A stretch of DNA of 64,000 nucleotides from assembly GCF_004343305.1 (NCBI RefSeq), contig NZ_SMAF01000008.1, positions 62,001 to 126,000 on the forward strand, in the 5' to 3' direction. The position numbers and the translations under genes were made by a program. Of this stretch, positions 59,945-64,000 are shown piece by piece (the first letter of the stretch is position 1; every line of letters starts with the position of its first letter). The stretch is from Pseudofulvimonas gallinarii. Lineage in GTDB: Bacteria > Pseudomonadota > Gammaproteobacteria > Xanthomonadales > UBA2363. Below the pieces are notes generated by a model. The model was not told where the DNA came from and did not search any database. It saw nothing but the letters and a program-made list of their open reading frames with translations.

Positions 59945-61330
59945 TTACGCGCCGAGCTGGCGGCGCTTGCGGACGATGAGCATCGCCAGTTCCAGCGACT
60001 GCTCGTAGTTGAGGCGCGGATCGACGGTTGAACGGTAGGCGCGCTGCAGATCGGCCTCGCTCAGGTCGCGCGCGCCACCCATGCACTCGGTGACGTTGTC
60101 GCCAGTCATTTCCAGGTGCACGCCACCCAGGCGCGTACCAGCTTCGGCGTGCAGGTCGAACGCGCGTTCCAGCTCTGCACGGATGTTGTCGAAGCGGCGC
60201 GTCTTGATGCCGCCGGCCACGCTTTCGGTATTGCCGTGCATCGGGTCGCAGCTCCACAGCACGGTACGGCCACTGGCCCGGACCGCGCGCAGCAGCGGCG
60301 GCAGCTTATCAGCGATGGCCGCGGCGCCCATGCGATGGATCAGCGTCAGGCGGCCGGGCTCGTTGTCCGGATCCAGCCGCTCAACCAGGCGCATCAGCTG
60401 GTCCGGGGTCACCGACGGGCCGATCTTGACAGCGACCGGATTGCGGATGCCGCGGAAATACTCGACATGCGCGCCATCGAGGTCTGCCGTGCGCATGCCG
60501 ATCCAGGGGAAATGCGTGGCCAGGTTGAACCAGCCCCACTGTCGCGGCACTTCGCGCGTCAGCGCCTGCTCGTAATCGAGCAGGAGGGCCTCGTGCGAAA
60601 TGTAGAACTCTGCGCGATTCAGCGCGCCGATCTGCTTGCCGACCAGCGTTTCCATGAAACGAACCGACTGGCCGATGCTCTCGACCAGGCGATGGTATTC
60701 GTCCGCCAGCGGCGAATGCTGCACCCAGGCCAGATCCCAGTACTCGGGATGGTGCAGGTCGGCGAAGCCGCCATCGATCAGCGCACGCACGAAGTTGAGC
60801 GTCAGCGCCGAGCGCGAGTGCGCCTGGATCAGCCGCCGCGGATCGGGCTGCCGTGCTGCGGCATCGAAGGCGACGCCATTGACGATGTCGCCGCGATAGC
60901 TCGGCAGCGTCTGACCATCACGGGTCTCGGTATCGGTCGAGCGCGGCTTGGCGTACTGGCCGGCAAAGCGGCCGACGCGCACCACCGGAATCTCCAGCCC
61001 GTGCACCAGCACCAGGCTCATCTGCAGCAGGATCTTCAGGCGATCGGCAACACGGTCGGAGCGGCAGTCGCCGAAGCTCTCCGCACAGTCACCGCCCTGC
61101 AGCAGGAAGCGCCGACCGGCGGCGGCATCGGCCAGCTGCTGTTTCAGCGCCATGATCTCCCACGACGTCACCAGGGGCGGCAGCTGCGCCAGCGTTGCCA
61201 GCGCCTCTTCCAGCGCCGCCCTGTCGGGATAAGACGGCTGTTGCGCGGCCGCATGCGCCCGCCAGCTGTCCGGCCGCCAGTTTTCGGGGGAACGGACGGC
61301 AGTGACGGGAGGCGGGGCGGAAGCGGTCAT
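59945..61330 (-). CDS. aroG: 3-deoxy-7-phosphoheptulonate synthase, class II
   Basis: A 461-residue class II DAHP synthase, the first step of the shikimate pathway (PEP plus erythrose 4-phosphate). Shown by WRPDSWRAHAAAQQPSYPD, LLQGGDCAESFGDC, RVGRFAGQYAKPRS, FYISHEALLLDYE, TRLTLIHRMGA-type and SCDPMHGNT segments, and GGVHLEMTGDNVTECMGG. Class II enzymes are common in xanthomonads and actinobacteria. The ATG at 61330 has GGAG 11 bases upstream. The gene symbol is a family label only. Confidence 0.93.
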   Translation of the reverse strand: MTASAPPPVTAVRSPENWRPDSWRAHAAAQQPSYPDRAALEEALATLAQLPPLVTSWEIMALKQQLADAAAGRRFLLQGGDCAESFGDCRSDRVADRLKILLQMSLVLVHGLEIPVVRVGRFAGQYAKPRSTDTETRDGQTLPSYRGDIVNGVAFDAAARQPDPRRLIQAHSRSALTLNFVRALIDGGFADLHHPEYWDLAWVQHSPLADEYHRLVESIGQSVRFMETLVGKQIGALNRAEFYISHEALLLDYEQALTREVPRQWGWFNLATHFPWIGMRTADLDGAHVEYFRGIRNPVAVKIGPSVTPDQLMRLVERLDPDNEPGRLTLIHRMGAAAIADKLPPLLRAVRASGRTVLWSCDPMHGNTESVAGGIKTRRFDNIRAELERAFDLHAEAGTRLGGVHLEMTGDNVTECMGGARDLSEADLQRAYRSTVDPRLNYEQSLELAMLIVRKRRQLGA

Positions 61331-61382
61331 TCGGGGCAACTCCGGTTGTTGCTTCGCAGCATCGCGCGCTTGGCGGGAGCGG

Positions 61383-61883
61383 TCAAGCGCGACGGTGGCG
61401 CGCTGCAGCGGCGGCAACCAGCGCCCACAGGGCGAGGCCGATGAATGCAAACAGCGTCCACCAGGGCATGCTCAGGCCCAGCAGCTGCCAGTCCACTTCG
61501 GCACATTCACCGGAGCCGGTGAAGATCATCGACAGCGCCTTGGTCAGCGGGAACGCCTCCATCATGTACTCGTAGCCCGGACCACAGGCCGGCACCTGGT
61601 CCGGCGGCAGCGACTGCAGCCAGACGTGGCGTCCGGCCACGCCGGCACCCGCGGCTGCGGCAACGGTGGCCAGCCCGCCGTACACCCATCGGCCGAAGCC
61701 CGCGGGACCGTGCAAGGCGGCGACAAGGAATACGATGCCAGTGGCGATCACCGCCATGCGCTGAAGGATGCACAGCGGGCAGGGCTCAAGGCCGAGTACG
61801 TGCTGCGCGTACAGCGCATAGCCCATCAGGCCGGCACAGGCCAGGAATCCGAGCAGGCAGGCGGAACGGAAGGTCAGCGGCAT
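61383..61883 (-). CDS. dsbB: Disulfide bond formation protein DsbB
   Basis: A 166-residue inner-membrane oxidase with four helices. The first cysteine pair is CPLC (C35, C38) in the first periplasmic loop; the second pair is C100 and C127 in the large second loop. DsbB re-oxidises DsbA and passes electrons to quinone. The ATG at 61883 follows GAGGTG. Its location between aroG and rplQ is unusual for dsbB, but the spacing shows no damage. Confidence 0.93.
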   Translation of the reverse strand: MPLTFRSACLLGFLACAGLMGYALYAQHVLGLEPCPLCILQRMAVIATGIVFLVAALHGPAGFGRWVYGGLATVAAAAGAGVAGRHVWLQSLPPDQVPACGPGYEYMMEAFPLTKALSMIFTGSGECAEVDWQLLGLSMPWWTLFAFIGLALWALVAAAAARHRRA

Positions 61884-61964
61884 GGAATCACCTCAAGGAC
61901 GAAGCCACACAGGGACCGGCGCGGCGTGGCCGGGTTCCCTGGATTCGGGAAAATCGGAACCTGT

Positions 61965-61999
61965 AAAACGAAAAGGCCCGGACGCTGCCGCCCAGGCCT
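61965..61999 (-). terminator. Intrinsic terminator of the alpha operon
   Basis: On the minus strand an 11-bp stem with two G-T pairs (61989-61999 with 61974-61984), loop GCAG, then TTTTCGTTTT (61974-61965). It starts 30 bases after the rplQ stop. Confidence 0.8.
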
Positions 62000-62028
62000 C
62001 TTGACCATACGTCGTGAGGGTACCGCGA

Positions 62029-62421
62029 TCAGGCGGCATCCACCTCGACGGCGGCCTCGACCTGAGGACGGTCAACCAGTTCGACATAGGCCATCGGCGC
62101 ATTGTCGCCAGCGCGGAAACCGCACTTCAGGATACGCAGGTAACCACCGGGACGCTCGCGGTAACGCGGGCCCAGTTCGACGAACAGCTTGCCGACGGCG
62201 ACGTCGTCGCGCAGGCGGGCGAACGCGAGGCGGCGGTTGGCTACGCCATCCTTCTTGGCCAGCGTGATCAGCGGCTCGGCGACGCGGCGCAGTTCCTTGG
62301 CCTTCGGCAGGGTGGTCTTGATCAGCTCGTGCTTGATCAGGCTGGCAGCCATGTTGCGGAACATCGCTTCGCGATGGCTGCTGGTGCGGTTGAGCTTGCG
62401 ACCGGATTTGCGGTGACGCAT
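62029..62421 (-). CDS. rplQ: 50S ribosomal protein L17
   Basis: A 130-residue protein: [28 protein letters not shown], then [27 protein letters not shown], both standard for L17, which lines the large-subunit tunnel exit region. The last gene of the alpha operon, 131 bases after rpoA. Confidence 0.97.
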   Translation of the reverse strand: MRHRKSGRKLNRTSSHREAMFRNMAASLIKHELIKTTLPKAKELRRVAEPLITLAKKDGVANRRLAFARLRDDVAVGKLFVELGPRYRERPGGYLRILKCGFRAGDNAPMAYVELVDRPQVEAAVEVDAA

Positions 62422-62552
62422 GACGGTGATTCCTGGTTCTGGACGTCCTGTCCGTGAAAACCGGCCGTTCCCTGACCGGAGCGAATGCGAGGTTTGTTAT
62501 GGACCCACTGCAAACCCGGCCCGCAGCGCGGACCGGGTCAGGGATCGGTTTC

Positions 62553-63548
62553 TCAGCCGGCCATCATGCCGGAACCCAGTCCGGACGGTGGCCAGTTTTC
62601 CAGCTTCATGCCCAGGGAAAGGCCATGGGCAGCGAGAACATCCTTGATCTCGGTAAGCGACTTCTTGCCCAGGTTCGGGGTCTTGAGCAGCTCGACTTCC
62701 GAACGCTGGATGAGGTCGCCGATGTAGTAGATGCTTTCGGCCTTCAGGCAGTTGGCCGAACGCACCGTCAGCTCCAGATCGTCGATCGGGCGCAGCAGCA
62801 GCGGATCGAAACCCGCGGTCTCGGCACGCGACTTCTCCGGCTCGACGCGGGCGAAGTCACCGAACACCGAGATCTGCTCGGCAAGGATGCCGGCGGCCTG
62901 GCGCACCGCGTCCTCGGCCTCGATCGTGCCGTTGGTCTCGACGTCCAGGATGAGGCGATCCAGGTCGGTACGCTGCTCGACGCGCGCGGCGTCGACTTCA
63001 TAGGCAACGCGGCGGACCGGGCAGAACGAGGCATCCAGCTGCAGCTTGCCGATCGCGCGAGGCTCGTCGCCGACCAGGCGCGCGGTCGCGGGCTGGTAGC
63101 CCATGCCACGGCTGATGCGCAGGCGCATGCTGAACTCGATGTCCTTGGTCAGGTTGGCGATGACGTGGTCGGGATTGACGATCTCGACACTGGCGTCGCC
63201 CTGGATGTCACCGGCGGTGATGACACCACGACCCTTGCGGCTGAGCTGCACCGTGGTCTCGTCGCGGCCGTTCAGGCGGATCGCGACATCCTTGAGATTG
63301 AGCAGGACATCAAGGACGTCCTCCTGCAGACCCTCGACCGTGGTGTACTCGTGAAGTACGCCGTCGATCTCGGCTTCCACGATGGCGGCACCGGGGATCG
63401 ACGACAGCAGGACGCGGCGAAGCGCGTTGCCGAGCGTATGGCCGAAGCCACGCTCCAGCGGCTCGACCACGACTTTCGCGCGGTGAGCACTGATCTTTTC
63501 CACGGTGACGCCGCGCGGGCGCAGCACGCTGATGGAGGCGCTTGCCAT
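62553..63548 (-). CDS. rpoA: RNA polymerase alpha subunit
   Basis: A 331-residue protein. The N-terminal dimerisation domain has [28 protein letters not shown]; the C-terminal domain has [29 protein letters not shown], the UP-element and activator contact surface (helix with NCLKAE), and [23 protein letters not shown]. Length and spacing from rpsD (16 bases) are ordinary. Confidence 0.98.
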   Translation of the reverse strand: MASASISVLRPRGVTVEKISAHRAKVVVEPLERGFGHTLGNALRRVLLSSIPGAAIVEAEIDGVLHEYTTVEGLQEDVLDVLLNLKDVAIRLNGRDETTVQLSRKGRGVITAGDIQGDASVEIVNPDHVIANLTKDIEFSMRLRISRGMGYQPATARLVGDEPRAIGKLQLDASFCPVRRVAYEVDAARVEQRTDLDRLILDVETNGTIEAEDAVRQAAGILAEQISVFGDFARVEPEKSRAETAGFDPLLLRPIDDLELTVRSANCLKAESIYYIGDLIQRSEVELLKTPNLGKKSLTEIKDVLAAHGLSLGMKLENWPPSGLGSGMMAG

Positions 63549-63564
63549 TCAGGCTTTCTCCGAA

Positions 63565-64000
63565 TTACTTGGAATACAACTCGATGATGAGGCTTTCGTT
63601 GATGTCGGCCGGCAGATCCGCGCGCTCAGGCAGGGCCTTGAACACGCCGGTCAGCTTCTTGCCATCGACATCGATCCAGCTCGGGACCAGATCCATCTGG
63701 TCGGCCAGGGCAACAGCTTCCTGGATGCGCAGCTGGCTCTTCGCGCGCTCATGCACGGCGATCTCATCACCCGGCTTGACGGCGTAGGACGGCAGGTTGA
63801 CGCTCTTGCCGTTCACCACGATGCCCTTGTGCGACACCAGCTGGCGGGCCTGCGCGCGGGTGACCGCGAAACCCATGCGATAGACAACGTTGTCCAGGCG
63901 GGTTTCGAGCAACTGCAGCAGGTTCTCGCCGGCATTGCCCTTGCGGGCGGTCGCCTTGGCGTAATAGTTGCGGAACTGGCGCTCGAGCAAGCCGTAGATG
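63565..64000 (-). CDS. rpsD: 30S ribosomal protein S4, 3' part
   Basis: The gene enters from the right edge; the N-terminal zinc-like region is missing from the window. Seen are [21 protein letters not shown], the S4 RNA-binding domain [32 protein letters not shown], and the ending [10 protein letters not shown]4 nucleates the 30S body and, in E. coli, represses the alpha operon translationally. Confidence 0.96.
   Translation of the reverse strand, partial: IYGLLERQFRNYYAKATARKGNAGENLLQLLETRLDNVVYRMGFAVTRAQARQLVSHKGIVVNGKSVNLPSYAVKPGDEIAVHERAKSQLRIQEAVALADQMDLVPSWIDVDGKKLTGVFKALPERADLPADINESLIIELYSK

Overview
The window is high-GC bacterial chromosome with mostly housekeeping gene order. It looks like a gammaproteobacterium of the Lysobacterales (Xanthomonadales) type. 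Supporting signs are the alpha-operon end (rpsD-rpoA-rplQ), trx next to rho, ypjD near ffh, ftsE-ftsX, the ygiB-ygiC pair, a class II DAHP synthase, gspC-gspD-gspE, and several secreted proteins of kinds I associate with that order (CSLREA beta-helix, delta-60 repeat, IPTL-CTERM-like tails, C-terminal IF(A/S)DG motif). The order-level call is inference; genus cannot be read from the sequence. No rRNA, tRNA, CRISPR array, transposase or prophage structural block was found.

Layout. 1-1402: 3' end of rpoH, then a hicA-hicB toxin-antitoxin pair. 1403-2833: a visibly more A/T-rich patch with one secreted DUF1566-type gene. 2834-7231 (minus): gspC-gspD-gspE of a type II secretion system; the rest of that system is not here. 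7297-11020: RhlB-type helicase, divergent thioredoxin and rho. 11119-15538: an accessory block of three phage-tail-collar (microcystin-dependent-protein type) genes, a GNAT acetyltransferase, an unknown protein and a glycosyltransferase, faced by a small DUF6916-type gene. 15718-23610: a giant surface-protein gene (cadherin-like repeats plus beta-helix), broken by two frameshifts and preceded by a perfect CRP/Clp-type palindrome and a sigma70-like promoter. 23988-32570: membrane glycosyltransferase, membrane ankyrin protein, S9 peptidase, RcnB-like protein, EamA transporter. 32660-36519: GAF protein with a degenerate GGDEF domain and aceE. 36635-44258: ygiC/ygiB, BenE-type transporter, unknown exported protein, ffh, lipoprotein, ypjD. 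44325-50146: delta-60 repeat protein and IPTL-CTERM-like protein, divergent from a winged-helix/TPR regulator. 50445-58056: second S9 peptidase, response regulator with a very long acidic tail, ftsE-ftsX-ung, a second DUF6916-type protein, LOG family protein. 58314-64000: CSLREA beta-helix protein, class II DAHP synthase, dsbB, rplQ, rpoA and the 3' part of rpsD.

The most unusual region is 11.1-25.4 kb: a surface and envelope island where tail-collar proteins, acetyl- and glycosyl-transfer enzymes, a giant adhesin-like protein and a membrane glycosyltransferase sit together, with a likely CRP/Clp control point between the adhesin and the membrane glycosyltransferase. What the tail-collar cassette does is not known to me and is the best candidate for an undescribed system.
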